Below, piece after piece: positions 48,639-62,893 of a DNA stretch of 64,000 nt. A program made the position numbers and the translations under genes. Origin of the DNA: Nemophila menziesii (taxonomy: Eukaryota; Streptophyta; Magnoliopsida; Boraginales; Hydrophyllaceae); assembly GCA_029959085.1 (NCBI GenBank), contig JARWIR010000050.1, positions 434,001 through 498,000 on the forward strand, given 5' to 3'. The stretch's first letter is position 1. Each line of letters starts with the position of its first letter. The notes beneath the pieces are model-generated. The model worked only from the letters and a program-made list of their open reading frames with translations, was not told the DNA's origin and searched no databases.

Positions 48639-49756
48639 ATTAAGGAACGTATAATAGCAAGATACTAATAATCTAGATGAGGTGTCAAAGTAAAATACAT
48701 TATATGTGGTATTCGACATCTTCTGTCTTGCAAAACAAGAATCAATGGGTAAAAGTTTGCCACATATGAAGTGCCAAAAATCTTTTACAGAATATGGAGT
48801 TCCAATAAGTCCAAACAAGTGTTTGGCATGTAAACAAACGAAAGCCCGAGGAAGTTAGTCCCCGACTATACTAAGGTTGGGAAGGCGTCCATATATATTG
48901 TCCATATATCCATTACAAATCACGGGGCTTATATGAGAGTATATTATACAAAAACAAATTGTTTGAGGAAAGGGAAACAAAATTCAGTATCTTGCACTTT
49001 GATGAATCCACACAAAAATCTATATTCAAGAAGAAATTTGGCATCTTAAGCTCACTTCTCTTACAATGAGAGAGAGAGATATGCGAACATCATTTTTTAT
49101 TTATTAGTTGTGCAAATAAACAATCCCTGCTATTTGTTTCAAATTTTGATTTTCTATTTCTTATGCTCTCTTTAATTTTTGTTGTTGTATACTCTAGTAG
49201 AGGTCAGTTTGGGGTCATTGACATACTGACTACTAAGACTTGAGTGGCAGAAGTTCTCTTGGTAATTTAATGTGTTTGCAACTTTGAGTTTGAATTTAAT
49301 ATCAATTTTTGTATAATTTATTTCATTGTACTTTCGCAAACTATACCATGTTATTGTTCCCAATTACTAAGAAAAGATATTTGATTATTAATAAACCAAT
49401 ATGAATACAAAAATAGACATACATGTGTTTATTTTGAATGAAAAGTAAGACTATAATTACATAACCAATGTTTAGTAAAACATTAGATTTGTCATTGCAC
49501 CATTTTTTAAGCTTAATATTAATATTAACTAATGCCATGGTCTACTTTGTTGAAGTGTCATGGCCAACATTTATTTTATCTCTAATACACTTAAGCCTTA
49601 GTCACGAATTAACAAGGAGAATATTTTCCTGAAAGAAGAGAGAGAGAGAGAGAGAGAGAGAAAAGTTGGGTGATTAATTGATCCTCTCACTCTTAAAACT
49701 CATTAGGAAGAGCTGAATATTTCAATAAAGTTTCTTCCGGTTCCAATATGTGCAGA

Positions 49757-49961
49757 TTATCCAATCGGGGTCTTTCGCAAACCAACTATTTTAACAAGTG
49801 GATTCGAGTACCCATCAAAAAACACTTTATTTATCTGCACAACCACAAAACATTCATATTACACCTCCAAAATCTATTTCAATACCATTTAATTTAATTT
49901 TATAACAAAAAACTATTAGAGAATTTGTAGGTCTAGAGAATATTTACCTGTGAACACCCAA
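49757..49961 (-). pseudogene. RAD7/AMN1-like LRR remnant, copy D
   Basis: The last exon (49757-49834) is left with good borders, CGA retained and the family frameshift. Of the third exon only about 14 bases remain (CTGTGAACACCCAA) before the sequence jumps to intron DNA equivalent to 7741. About 780 bp with three exons are missing. Confidence 0.85.
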
Positions 49962-50540
49962 GACAAGTTATATTCTATATGACAAATCCTCTATTCAAAT
50001 ATTAAAAAAAATCTCAAAAATGATTCAAAATTTCAAGACATTTTAGAAAAAATATACTAGTAAATATAAAATCTAACAACTATTTTTCTTAGTTTGTTAG
50101 TAAACAAAATGCAGCAAACTTTTGTGGACTGAGAAAATAACATATATGAGAACTTTTAAGAGTGAGATAGAAAAGCTAGAATCTAAAGGTCTTACATGCT
50201 ACTTATTTAACACAATGGTATACCTTATATAGTTACAATAAACCTTAACGTTTATTTACCATAAGCTAATATAATATTATGCACTAACCATATATCTTGG
50301 TAAAGTATTGTGAAAGTTACCATATGATTAACAAAATTTAGGGTTTCTGACACCTAAAAACAAAATTTAAAAGCTATACAAAAATTAATTCTTATTGTTT
50401 TACATTCATAATGAAGTGAATTTAGCAACTTCATAATATATATTGTGATCTTATTGTCTGTGTATAAGATAATGTAATATATTTAAAATATAATTAGATA
50501 CATATCAAACATAATATTTACTGAAATGGTGAAAACTTAC

Positions 50541-50598
50541 CAAGACTATTATGGAGAATTTCTCCATTATTGAAATATCATGACTAACAATCTTTTTT
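50541..50598 (-). CDS. Candidate small exon 2, copy D
   Basis: Same borders (TTTACAG and GTAAGT) and length as in copy A, in frame with the 26-nt exon at 50898-50923. No LRR exons remain downstream to join, so if transcribed here the product must end differently. Confidence 0.3.
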
Positions 50599-53500
50599 CT
50601 GTAAATAAAGATTATCACAGATTACAATTAAAAAATCAATTAATAAAAAATTAATAACTTACAGATATTTAATAAATACAACAAATCTAAAAAAAAGTTA
50701 TCCATTTTAATGAACAAATTTAAAATTATGGACGATTTAAATCAGTTTATAAAATAATTTAAGATTCTAATTTATATTTTTAATCTCCAATTTTTTTATT
50801 CTAGTTTCAGATTGTACACTATAGCCTTTTTAAATCATACAAAAAGAATAAAAAATTAATCATATAATTCTAAAAACCCGTGTTATAATATATTTACCTT
50901 TTACAATTGAAAATAATTTGCATTTTTGTTGTGAATCTAGGGTTTGAAAATGGTGTGTTGTATCTACTTGAAATGGCGAGGCGGCTTTCAAAATATTTTG
51001 TTTAACATATGCAACAGTTGAAACCTATATAGGGTGATGGATTGATATTTTTAGTAGGGTTTCACAGTTATGATCTTATATTTTGGTGGGCCTCAATGTT
51101 ATGGGCCGTTGTGCTTACTGCCCAATCATGAACCATATCCATACTTTATATTACAAGTTAATTAATAAAGATATGTTATCATACATATAAGGAGGTAATT
51201 TGGTAACTCTTTTCTATTTGATCCCTTTAATAATGATTTTAAATGTATATTTTACAAAAGATGCTAGTATCTCATGGTCAAGAACAATCTATGGTCAAAC
51301 AAAGTATTCTTTAATAGAAGCCTAATATTGGTCTATTCACCTGAATCATTGTAGTTTTAATTTTGAAGAACGAGGTTTGGCAGAAACTTGGTAAAAGTCT
51401 TTTATAAAATTATTTCTAAAATACATATCCTTAGAATGAAAACCTTAATGTTGAAACTAGTATCTTTAGTCCAGACTACATTCATATGAGGAAAGATATG
51501 TCAAAGATAATATGATAATTTATCACTAAAGCTCTACATAAATTCAAGAGGATGAATGAACACCCACATGAAATGAGGCATATACCATACTAAAAAATGA
51601 TATGCAACAAAATTATGATAAGTTGAATAAAATACTACTGAACAAGTGCTCGTAAAACTAGGAATACAATCCAGGGTTTCTTTCATTATTAAATGTGTGT
51701 CAACTGAATCATAAATTCTTGTCGAGATCATATACTTCTACCTTTATATTACCAGTCAAAGGAAAATCTGACAAGGAGACTCTCTATCAATTTACCTAAT
51801 TATCTTTTTATGCAAGCTCTAAGTAGTATAAATAATAGTGTCATTTCCGACTTTGATATGTCTCTCTTTCGCAGACAGTTAAAATTTTGTCCTCAAAATA
51901 GACATGCTTAAAATCCATTTCCTAAACGAGGTCATGTGAAATATTAAATTTCCTTTTACCTATTCTAAAAATCTCAACAAATGTTTCGTCCTATCCACTC
52001 CTAACACAACCATAGGTATTATACAACCATTTATTGAATGTTCAACTTAAGTATGTCTAACTATCTATGGTATGTAGCTAGGTAATCCATCGTAGTGGAA
52101 AGAAGTCTAAGGTTAGTATACTAGTGTATACGACAAAGTATGTAACACCCCATCTCAAAGGAGGGTGTCAATCTTTACCTAAGCTTTAAGAATTTGAATG
52201 TAATAATTAAAAAATAAACACTGTCCTTATTTCTATTTCCGTTTATATATGTATCAAAGATATATACCACCAAAATATCAATAAAGACATGGCGTAGATT
52301 CATAAATATATAAACCATGATCTTACAAACATGTTCACTATCAGGAACATTCTGTGAAGGACTATGTTTATGAGATAAATTATCAAAAACACAAAGAAGT
52401 TTGCAATCTGCTTTAAGACCCTTATTTTCTCTGTTTGAAGGGGTAAACCCCTATTATGTATATTTTATTTACTTCTTCACACAATGACTGAAGCCTTCTC
52501 TTCTTCTCGTATGTCATTATGACCCTTAGTGTTGAGCTCTAAGTAAATCTTGTTATCACCTTCAATAATGCCATGTGCATTAGTGGGTAGGTCCAAGCAT
52601 AATATATGTCCCTACAATGAAATATTGCATAATATAGGGAACTATAATACAACTTTTGCATAATATAAGAAGCTATATACTATAGTGCAACTTTGTCATA
52701 ATATAGGGACCTGTATTGCAATACATGGGGACCTATATTGCAATTTTTGAAAAAACATAGGGCATTTACGTCAACAATGACGCTAATTTTGAAGGCGTGA
52801 ATTCTTGAAAAAAAGCTTCGTCTCATAGAATGTTTAAAGAATTGTATATATAATATAGGAACCTAAAGTGCAATTGATTCTATGTATAGGTGACACTGTG
52901 TGATTTTTTTTCATGCGAGTTGTTTATTATGATGGATGGATATAAAGATAGAGTGTCCTACTTGTCGTCGCGCTCTTCCACCAGCTTGACTGAAGATTCT
53001 TCTTAAGGAAAAATTTGTAAATTTGATTTGGGGTAAATTTACTAAACTTTTAATTTTTTAATTTTATGTGGTTTTTATTTGTATGATTATTTTTTTATTT
53101 AATGTAAGAGATAGGGAATTGTAGAATAACAAATGCAAAAAAATTAATATCAAGGCCTATAGTGTAGTTTTTGGATCATATAGGGACCTACAATACATTT
53201 TTTGCATATTATAGGGACCTACAGTATAGATAGTGCATAATATAGTGACATTTAGTGTAATTTTATATAATATAGGGATCTAGATTGCAATTTTTCATAA
53301 TATAGTAAACTATAGTAGTATAGTGTAATTTTACTTAATATAGGAATTTATAGTGCAATTTTGCATAATATAGGGGCTTATAGTGCAATTTATATGGAAA
53401 AAAATCGAATGTGTTTTTCAGAATCATTACTTGGTCTCCCCACATTCTAAAATCAATTCTTATTAAATATATGCAGATTTTGTTTTTATATAATAAATAT

Positions 53501-54064
53501 ATGGCCTTATACTATAATTCATTAAAAATAAATTTATATAAGTCGTATAGGGATATATATTGCGGATTTTGTAAAATTTAGGAACCTATATTGCAAATTT
53601 TTATAATATAAGGACCTATAGTAAAATAATTGGTATTGAGAAGTCTTGTTTTTTTCTTGTTTAGGATAGAGGAGTAATCAACAGAGGATCAAAGTAAACA
53701 CATTGTAAGAATATGATGAAGATTTGATATAGGTGTATGTATGTATTATTTATAATAATAGTTATGTAATATTTCGATGAAGCTTTGTTACTTAATTAGA
53801 GATAGATTTTTTGTTGAGATATTATAATTTTTATCTTTTAAACTCAAGGTTTAACATGAGACTTCAAATTAACACACATTTGGTAGTGTTTTCAAGCTTC
53901 TAATTAAATTTAGATATATATTTTTTTTATCGATGAAATATATAATACTTATGTGCTTGGCTCTTTCATGAAATACAGGGTTGAAACATATACCCCATAA
54001 CTAAGGAGAAATATTTAGTATTTTCTCAAAATATAAAATTTTAGTTTAGTATTTATTAGCTCCC

Positions 54065-54184
<120 letters not shown>

Positions 54185-54219
54185 GATTAATCTTCAATTT
54201 TCTTTTTAGGGTAGACGAC

Positions 54220-55090
54220 CTAAACTCCCAAGTTTGACTCAATTTTTTACATTTTTGAATATATTTGAGAGTTACATTGACTATGGTAAAAGTTAGTCTT
54301 ATAATTTAGAATCATTTTGATTCTCAAAAGATATAATCCATAATTATTTAGTCACACTACTTTTTTTAATCAAATTTAGTCACACTATAAGAGTAACTAT
54401 CGTTCATAAATTTCTAATTTTAACTTCATTTAAAAAAATGTATGGATCTAAAATAGATAGTTGTAGTTGTTAAAGTATTCTACATTATTTCGAGTGAATG
54501 AATCGTTATCAAAATGTAAATAATCATCAGATGCATTAAAAAATAAAAAGATAAAAATATTCACGGATCGATTCATTGCACCACATTCTATCCTAGAAAA
54601 TCGTGAGAATTGAAAATAGAGTTTTTTTTACATAAGAGGCTTTAGAGTCACCTCCTAAACATCCAAGTTTGACTCAATCTTTTACATTTTTGAATATATT
54701 TGAGAGTTACTTTGACTATGGTCAAAGTTAGTCTTATAATTTAGAATCATTTTGATTCTTGAAAGATATAATTACATAATTCTTTAGTCACACTACTTTT
54801 TTTAATCAAATTTAGTCACACTACAATTAACTATCAATCATAAATTTCTAATTTTTAACTTTATTTGAAAAAATTATGGATCTAAAATCAATAGTTTTAG
54901 TTGTAAAAGTATTATACACTCTTTCGATTGAGTGAATCTTTATCAAAATGGAAATAATTATCAGATGCATTAAAAAAGAAATAGATAAAAATATTCACGA
55001 TCGATTCATTGCACCACATTCTATCCTACAAAATCGTGAGAATTGAAAATAGAGTTTTTTTTTTTTTTTACATAAGAGGCTTTAGAGACA
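54220..55090. repeat. 435-bp tandem duplication, copy D
   Basis: Units 54220-54654 and 54655-55090, homologous to 11951-12826. The second unit begins CTAAACATCCAAG instead of CTAAACTCCCAAG and has an expanded T-run near its end. Confidence 0.75.
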
Positions 55091-55212
55091 CCTCCTATAA
55101 ACACATGCTTCCTTACCCAATCTACTTTTTTTATTAAAAATTCATAAACAAAATTAACACTCTAAGCCAAAATTACTCTTCCCATTATACCTATTTTTTG
55201 TTTTTTATTTGC

Positions 55213-55386
55213 TATATATAACATTTTTTATCATAATTATTTATAAAAACCCTAAACATTAGATTCTCTCTCCTCTATTTATTAAAAACTCACAATGATT
55301 TTCTTCTACTTTTTTGTCTTTCATTTTCTTTCTCAGCCATGGCTGCTAGAACTTCACAGATCTTGAAGATCATGCCTTCAATATAG
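55213..55386 (+). promoter_or_regulatory. TATA region with short ORF, copy D
   Basis: TATATATA at 55213, telo-box AACCCTAAAC, CAGCCATGG start at 55339, and the same-length 15-residue frame. One residue differs (CACATATC to CACAGATC, Ile to Arg-type change at that site), with the same TAG position. Confidence 0.4.
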
Positions 55387-57296
55387 TCATGAGCATCTAG
55401 TTCACGAAAAAAGATGAGACATGTCGTTCATCCCCCCTCATGCTGCTGCACAAGGAAATAGTTTGCTACTCCGGTGAAGGAGATACTGATGTTCAAGCTT
55501 GAAGATCTCCGTCATTCGTGAGTGAAGACCTCCGCCGTTATTCAAGTAAAGTCATTCGTGAAATCCTTTTGGTTTGAGAAAGTTTTGTCGCCAGAGATCT
55601 ATGGAGCTTCGAGCTTTGGTTGTAGAACGTTGGAGATGTCTTTTTCTTTTTCTTAGTAGATAGACATATGTACTTTTCATGTTACATCATTTATTCAATA
55701 TTAATTGTTGACTCTTTATTAGTAAATGTATTTTAGTGTATGTTTATTGTTTTCTCCCTAAATAATTCTTGTAGTATTAATTCTAAAAAAACTCAGTAAT
55801 TTATTACTCAGGATTTTACCATATACTCAGTAACTTTCCCTCAATCTCAGTAAAATCCCTGATCAATCATTTTTCTCCGAGTACTCAATTCTTTTTCTCG
55901 ATATCTCACTACGTTTTCCGAGTACTCACTGTTTCTGGAAACCTAGCACCTTTTTCGAGTACCCATATCCTTTTTAGAGTACATAGAACTTTTTCCGAGT
56001 ACTCATAATGATTTACGGCTAGCGGTGGTCGGCGGTTCGGAGATCGGTAGTGGTTGGTGGGTGTGATCGGAGTTGGAAACTATTGATACTCTGTGAAGGA
56101 GGAGGAGAGCAAAATGGTAATAGAGTAGAGAAAAAAATTATAAGGGAGGAGAAAGAAGTATCTATTTTTTTTTATATATACATTAAGATTGTTATTGAAA
56201 CACTAGGTGTCAAAGGTTTCTTTCGAGAATAGTTGATTAGGGTATTACTTATTGGGCAAGTAGATGGTCTCAAGACCACATGAGTAATTCACCCTCTAAA
56301 ATTTGACAAGTCATAATTATGTTTTTTTCTATTTTTTAAGGTTCAAGGTTCTTATAATTAATTGTAGTAACATGAACTAGATATAGTTTTTTTGAAATTC
56401 AAACTAATAAATAGTGTTCAAGAACTCCCGCATAAGATTTTTAACCTTCTAGAAAATGCTCTTAGAATTAGTCGAAACTAAGATATTTTAGAAAGTTTGG
56501 GAGGTTCTTAAGGTTATATTATCATGACTTATTCAGTTATGTCTAATTTATTTCTTTTCCTGAACATATAGTCTAACCGATACTTAGGCCATTTTAGAAA
56601 GTTTGTGAGGTAAATCAAGCAACTCAACTCAATAGTGGAAATAGGTTGTGGTATCGATCTTCCCTCTACCCGTAGGGCACTCTTACTCATTTTAATCAAA
56701 TTTGATGTTATTTTTTCTTTTTTCCCTTGCGTTAATTATTATCGTGGATTTTAGCCACAAATATGGCTTTTTTTGGTTTGATTTTGTTTAAAAGATGTTA
56801 TTATGGAGGTCTCTCAAAGGCATCCGATTATTGGGATTTTATATGGGTTAAGGTTTAGGATGAGAGTCGGAGTGGAGAGGGTAGCAGCTTCTTGTGAAGG
56901 ATGCTAGTTTTATGGCCTTCATGGTCTTCATTGTGGGCTAGTGGTTGAGTGGAGAGAGTCGATAGTTGTGTAGATGTAGAAGACGATCGGGTTAATGTGG
57001 TCTTAAAGGTTATCAGAGTTAGAGAATCAAGGATTTCAGGTTGCATGGATAGTGTATAGTGTGTTGAAAGTAACAGGGTGGTGTTCAACAATGTGGGGCA
57101 AAAACAACGGGACATGGTTGTAAAATTGGGTTCAGGCTTCGTGGTTGAAATGGCATGGGGGTCTCTAGTTTTCACTAGTTGTTTTGGTTGATGAAATTGA
57201 AGTAGGTAATGGCCCTACAGGGTTGGGAAAAACTTCTTTGTTTGAGTTCGGTATAGATTATACATGTTTGGAGGATTGGGTAAGGTACGTACCTGG

Positions 57297-60200
57297 TGTT
57301 CCCTAGAGATGGTACTTTTGAGTGGTTTACGAGCTCAAGTGATCTAGTTTAAAGCTGTTGATTACTAGGCATAGTTGCACAAAGATGTCTAGTACAAATT
57401 ATACAAAGTTTGTTCAATTTTACCCATTTTTGGAGGAGGAATGAGTATTTTAAGAGGATATTTAATAAATGGAAAGCAAATTGTCATTTCCTGGAATAGA
57501 TTTTTCGAGTCATAGAGGATGCTATAACTTTTGTTAGATAAGACAGAACTTATAGAAATTTGGAGAAGATGGTTTCTTTAGTTGACGTTAGGGCTTTGTA
57601 TGGATATTGGAAGGATAGCTATTGTGTGTTAGAGTTTGTTGAGGAGGAAAGGGTTTATGCCATTAATCTATGCTGAATTTGGGAAAAAGTTGGTATTTCT
57701 CACCCGAAAGTAAGGTTTAAGTTGAGCAACTCGTTACTTGCTTGATACTCTGTCCTCCAAACCTATTGGGTGTGCTATTTGGTAGGATTTGTGGTGTTTT
57801 ATACCACTGCATGTCACAGTTGCACTACATCAATCGTGATTAGGTTCATCTATCTGGTACTTTGATATTTTATCTCTTTTGATAATTTAATGACGGTGGA
57901 ACCAAGATATTGGATGAGTTGTTTCTCTAAAGACTTACTTTTACCTTTACCTTTCAAGAAGGATCGCGATTCTTGAAAATCATCTCCTGCGGTTTGAAAA
58001 TGACTTTGTCTATATATATTAGAAAGGTCTCTTTGCATTGGGGTTGCTACCTGATCGAGACTATACATATTGTTTTATGCAAACCATGGTTACTCACCGA
58101 AAGGGGAATCCCGGCACTTCTATGATCAAGATACTTTGAAACTAAAATATATTCAAATAGAGTTGTAAATGAATAGTGCATATACCCTTACTATTGACAT
58201 GCAGACATGTACATGAGCTTAATAAGACCTATAGCCTCCAAATGTTATATTTTCATATAAGGGGGTGCCAACAAGTGGGATTACCATACGGTCCTCATTA
58301 GAAATGTTTTTCAGGGTGTTGTAGACAAGCCTTCACTAATTATGAGCAGAGGGCCTTATTGGATGAGTAATGCACTAGTTGTTTGGAATATTTGGTCTGG
58401 TATTCTAGTTATATTATTCTAACAATACTTTCAAAAAATCCTCCTTAAATGAAGCTTCTACATATTGAATGTGAGCATGCAATAAAGGTATCATTGTGCA
58501 TATAAAAGGTTGTTATTTTGAGCTTATTGATATAGGTATAATTCCATAGATGCGTAACTTGATAAAGGTAATTAAGTATGAAAGTTAAATATTTCTATCA
58601 GATTGGAATGTTGGAGCTAGACAAAAATATAATCGAAAAAGTCCATATGTCGAGATTTTGCGTTATTGGTTTTAAAATTACAAACCTATATAAATTTTTT
58701 CTCCACTGTCTTATTAAGGCAAATCGAAGATAAATATTATTTACGGATTTTATGGGACAGTATTTTTTAATTTATAATACCAAGCCCGATCCGAAAAGGA
58801 AAATTATGCTAAAATAAGGATATAAATCGTGTCTCTTTAACATCACTTTCATGTATTCGGAAACTAAAAATTTACAAAATCATAAATTGATTGCACTATA
58901 CATATATGAGAATGTTTTTCAAAGTGCTCAATGGCTTGATTGACTAGAAACACAAGTTTGGAGTTGCAATATACATAAATGGAAATATTCATTGCAGAAA
59001 TTAGGGTACTAGCTAAATAAATACATGTATTTTAAATGTTCAAAATTACATGTACATTTAAACTTAAAAGTTATTTTGATTTAACGTATAGATAAATAAA
59101 AAACATACATGGAAATAATTAACAAGACCAAAAAAGATAATCAAAAGAACAATTTATTAAGATTAAAACGTTCATTACGTTGAGGAGTTATAAAGTTCCT
59201 GATCTTCCTAACAATTATAGATTTTGTATGTGGCTATCAAAATGATCAAAAAATTTATACATGATCTTATCCTTGCATGGTCTATGTCCATAAAACCAAT
59301 TATTAGACAAGGCAAATCTTCCAAAAACTGCACCTCTAAGCATACAAGTTCAAGTGCATTTACATGAATTCTTTCTTGCGAAAAAGACTTAATTTGCTCC
59401 TCCAGTACAAAACTTTTAGGCTCTTTAGCTAGGAACAAGATATTCCCAAAATCATTACCTCGAGGTTTGCCTTAATTTTTATTTGTACAAATCTAAAGTC
59501 TTGAGATTAAGCCTAAGGATCTTCATATTTAGTAGATGAGATTTTAGAGATTTATTGTCCTAGTGCTTGAGCTTGATGTTCAATGACCTGAAATTTTTTC
59601 GACCTTAAGGTACACAAGTGCATAAGTTCATTCTAAAATCAGAATTCATTCCCATCAATTATCACAAGCCAATAGATACATTACTCTAACTTGAAAATTC
59701 TTTTTACAACGAAAAATCTATACATTTTATTTACTAAATTATACCTATTTAACTCAATCTTATTCAAAATTTTTGGCTACTTTACTAATTGTCCAGGGTG
59801 AATATTTTATAGAATCTAAATTTTTGTTTCTAAATTTCTTACCGAATATTTAACACCTTAGATTGTTTCATTTACATATGATTAATGGTGTAGGTAAGTA
59901 ATGACAAAACATAATATATATTTGTTATTTATTTATATATGACTTCACAACCAATTATACCAAGAAAATGTAGATATTGCATAAAAGCAACTAAAAATTT
60001 ATGTACAAAATTTATAGAGTGCCAAATACAAAAAAAAATTCACCATGTTAATCCATCAACCGAACATATTTTTTGTTTTTCAAAATAACACATGAATAAA
60101 CATAAGTTTGAAAGTAAAAAAAATAAACTCACCTTTCTGCCCAGTAAAAGTATTAATCTATAATTGAAATATAATGACCATAGACCTAATATGTTAATAG

Positions 60201-61223
60201 ATAAAAATAATTTTTTGATTAGAGATTAGCATGTATAGAAAATCACATTTATCAGAAAAAGAGAAAGCAATGAGGATCTATGACTGAATAGAAGATGAAG
60301 AAGTTGATTCAGAAAGAAGAAGATAATTACTTAGATGTGAAGAGTGGTATCACTTTTAAGATTTGTAATGTTTATCTATACTTAAAATGGAGGTTTGGAG
60401 CTACGATTAGTGTTTGTACTATGAAAGTTAAAAATATTATTGTATTTGGTTTTAGTGATATATATATATATATATATATTTGAAAATATGTATATGACTA
60501 ACATTTCCAACATAAATTTACATACTTGGTTAGAAATACGGTAAGAATGTGACCATAAAAATATTTTTTTCTAAAAAATAAATGTGCTACTTCATCAGGT
60601 TGAGTTACAAGTCCAAGAATATATTGGACATTGCTTATCAAGATTGTTAAAATGTTTTCTGATTGGGGTTGAGTTAACAGAATGTTGATTTCTTTTCTTG
60701 TTGTCTCATTCTGACAAATCTGAAAAATGTGTATGAAGATTTTTTTGAAGATATTAAATGGAACAATCATATTGCATTTCAACAAACTTATGATCTTAAT
60801 CTTATGGAATATTTGTTTCTAAATGATTGGTACTAAATTTAAAATGTTAATCACAATCTTCATGAAGCCGACCAAATATAAAGTGTACTGACTAACCAAT
60901 TGGGTTTTGTCAGTAGATAAATCTTGTGACGTTTCTTTTCCCTATGAATGGGAGGATGTGGGTATTTCATTAGTCTTGTTGTATCATAATAAAATATATA
61001 ATAATCATTATGTTAGGAAAATTTGGGACAAAATCTAATCTAGAGAGTGAACCTCTAGTGTTGCAAGAGGCATGCAAAATGACTAATTTGAACCAACAAC
61101 TTCCAACATCTATCTTCACTGACTATTGTGAACTTATTCATAACTTTACAAATCCATCGACAACAATGTGGAACATTCGACTATTCATGAAAAATATGCA
61201 TATATTGTATTTAGGTATGATTT
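57297..61223. repeat. Block S, copy D
   Basis: Collinear with 24241-28181 with scattered indels, including a 16-bp difference near 59173 (loss of AAATTGTTTTTTC). The short frame at 57850-58068 is not open in copy B and is treated as noise. Confidence 0.85.
59208..59438 (-). CDS. Unknown conserved ORF in S, copy D
   Basis: Partner of 26165-26395 with the same length and ends: FVLEEQIKSFSQERIHVNAL, then ELVCLEVQFLEDLPCLIIGF. The changes cluster in the first third; the middle (IHVNALELVCLEVQFLED) is identical. No known domain. Confidence 0.3.
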   Translation of the reverse strand: MFLAKEPKSFVLEEQIKSFSQERIHVNALELVCLEVQFLEDLPCLIIGFMDIDHARIRSCINFLIILIATYKIYNC

Positions 61224-62080
61224 TTTTTCATATTCATCGAAGATGGATCCATTGATTGATGTTTTAGCAAAGAGTGTTATAGAAATATTTTTGATAACAA
61301 ATGAAATAATTGTAATATTCAATTGATTGTATATTTTTAATTAGGACACTTAGAAAGAGAGGGGATACAAGGTTTTGATTTCAATAGTTTTGAATATATT
61401 GTAGTCATGTGTTTAGTTTCTTATGAGTAAAAAAACAACAAATGGTTGGGATAAAGTGGTTATTTTTAGCATAACTTATTGGCATATGTGGAGATTTGTC
61501 TGATAGTTAGGATTGAATTGTGGTTGTGTGGCGGTATTTTAATTTTTATAATTTATTTCAGGATGTGTTTTTAATCATTTTGGTGTAATATTCAATTGAT
61601 TGTATATTTTTTATCTAGATGATTAGAAAGAGAGGGGATATATTGAAGTGGAAGGGTTTAATTTTTATAGTTATGAATATATTATAGTTAGGTGTTTCTT
61701 TTCTTTTGAGTACAAAAGTGAAACAAATGGTAGGGTTAAAGTGGTTATTTTTCGCATAAATGATGGACATAATTGGAGATTAGTGTGATAGTTAGAATTG
61801 AATGGTGGTTGTGTGGCGGTATTTAAATATTTTTATTTTCTTATTTGAGAATGTGTTTTTAATCATTTTGGTATAAAATAACTAAACTAAAATTAAGCTT
61901 TGCTCGGTGTATAATCATACATATGTCAACTTAACTCGATTTACCTTTTTTTTAAAACTACATTTGAGAGCCACATTGATTTTTTTTCCATTATCATTTT
62001 GACTCGGGCAAAGTTCAATCCATAACGCCTTGAGCATTGAAAATTATTCTAAGTACAAGATCAACTATCGATCTTAATTT
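61224..62080. repeat. Block P head, copy E
   Basis: This matches 1-855 (dimer and left half of the foldback), then stops at GATCTTAATTTT, where foreign DNA begins. It has private changes GGGCAAAG and GAAAATTATTC that reappear at 62894-62968. Confidence 0.9.
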
Positions 62081-62734
62081 TTTTAGGATTACCAGCAGAA
62101 TCTACCCATTGTCCTCTAGAAGGCAATGACTTATAAAAAGTTGAACCACAAGTTTTCTCATTTTCCATAATTTGAGATGCACGCTCATTACCTGCAAACA
62201 GTAAGAGGTCAAAAAATAAACATGGACACTATTAATTAACATTGGATAAAAGTTGATGCATACCTGTGCAATCAATCTCCATATCAGGAATTATTTATTT
62301 AGCATCACCTGACCCAATAGGTAAAACATCACCACTAATTTCAATTTCAGGTAGTCTTGACTCAATTGCAGCTTCACAAGAAGAGAAGATGCTAGCACAA
62401 TGGCCATCACAGACAATTTCACATCTGTCCTGACCTTCACAGCGCCAATATTAATAATTAGGAACAATCATCGGAGGAAGTTCCTCGTATGAGGCGAATG
62501 GTTCACACGCATTTTTGTTCTTCTCCCTCATTTGAGAAACATACTCACTGCATCCAAAGACACAACATATCAACAAAACTTAACCAATGTATACAAGTTC
62601 AACATACATTACATAATTAAGACAATTGAGATACTTCATATGATTGTCAAAGATTTTGTCCACTTGGCACCAATTTCACATTTAATGTTAAACATCCAAC
62701 TGAACCACTGATAGATCGCTTACTCAAGTACCTT
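62081..62734 (-). pseudogene. Foreign gene fragment with two exons
   Basis: Not found elsewhere in the window. Two minus-strand exons are visible. 62264-62547 has an acceptor GGATGCAG, donor GTATGC and the frame SEYVSQMREKNKNACEPFAS..WRCEGQDRCEIVCDGHCASI, broken by two TAA stops. 62081-62191 has an acceptor TTTGCAG and the frame NERASQIMENEKTCGSTFYK then SLPSRGQWVDSAGNPK, cut by the junction. Splice phases agree (ACA-G / GT-AAT). The two exons begin similarly (EYVSQMRE, ERASQIME), suggesting a repeated module. The protein is Cys-rich and I do not recognise it. It lies outside the CACTA end next to it, so it came along as flanking DNA. Confidence 0.55.
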
Positions 62735-62893
62735 CACTACAAGAAATAGTATCTTTAGCGGCAAAAAATTTAACACTAAAAATCTTAATTTTGCCGCTAA
62801 TAGTATGTAATTTGTCGCCACTATAAATTCGTCGCTAAAGATACCTTTACTAGCAAATTATTTGTTTTTTCCTCTTCTACCTTTATCTTTAGC
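62735..62893. mobile_element. Truncated CACTA (En/Spm) terminus
   Basis: CACTACAAGAAA at 62735 is the classic CACTA terminal repeat. It is followed by subterminal words in both orientations (TCTTTAGCGGCAAA, TTTTGCCGCTAA, TCGTCGCTAAAGATA), which in this superfamily bind the transposase. Only about 160 bp remain; there is no opposite TAGTG end and no transposase. Confidence 0.85.

Larger units (their letters stand above)
42471..49320. repeat. Block P, copy D
   Basis: Same order as copies A and C: dimer 42540-43140, foldback 43215-43490, palindrome 44418-44435, hAT-like element 45053-45766, intact small ORF, degenerate repeats, unknown ORF region about 48700-49000. Private changes are a deletion of about 140 bp near 46650 and a 667-bp tandem duplication at 47305-48638. 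Confidence 0.9.
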
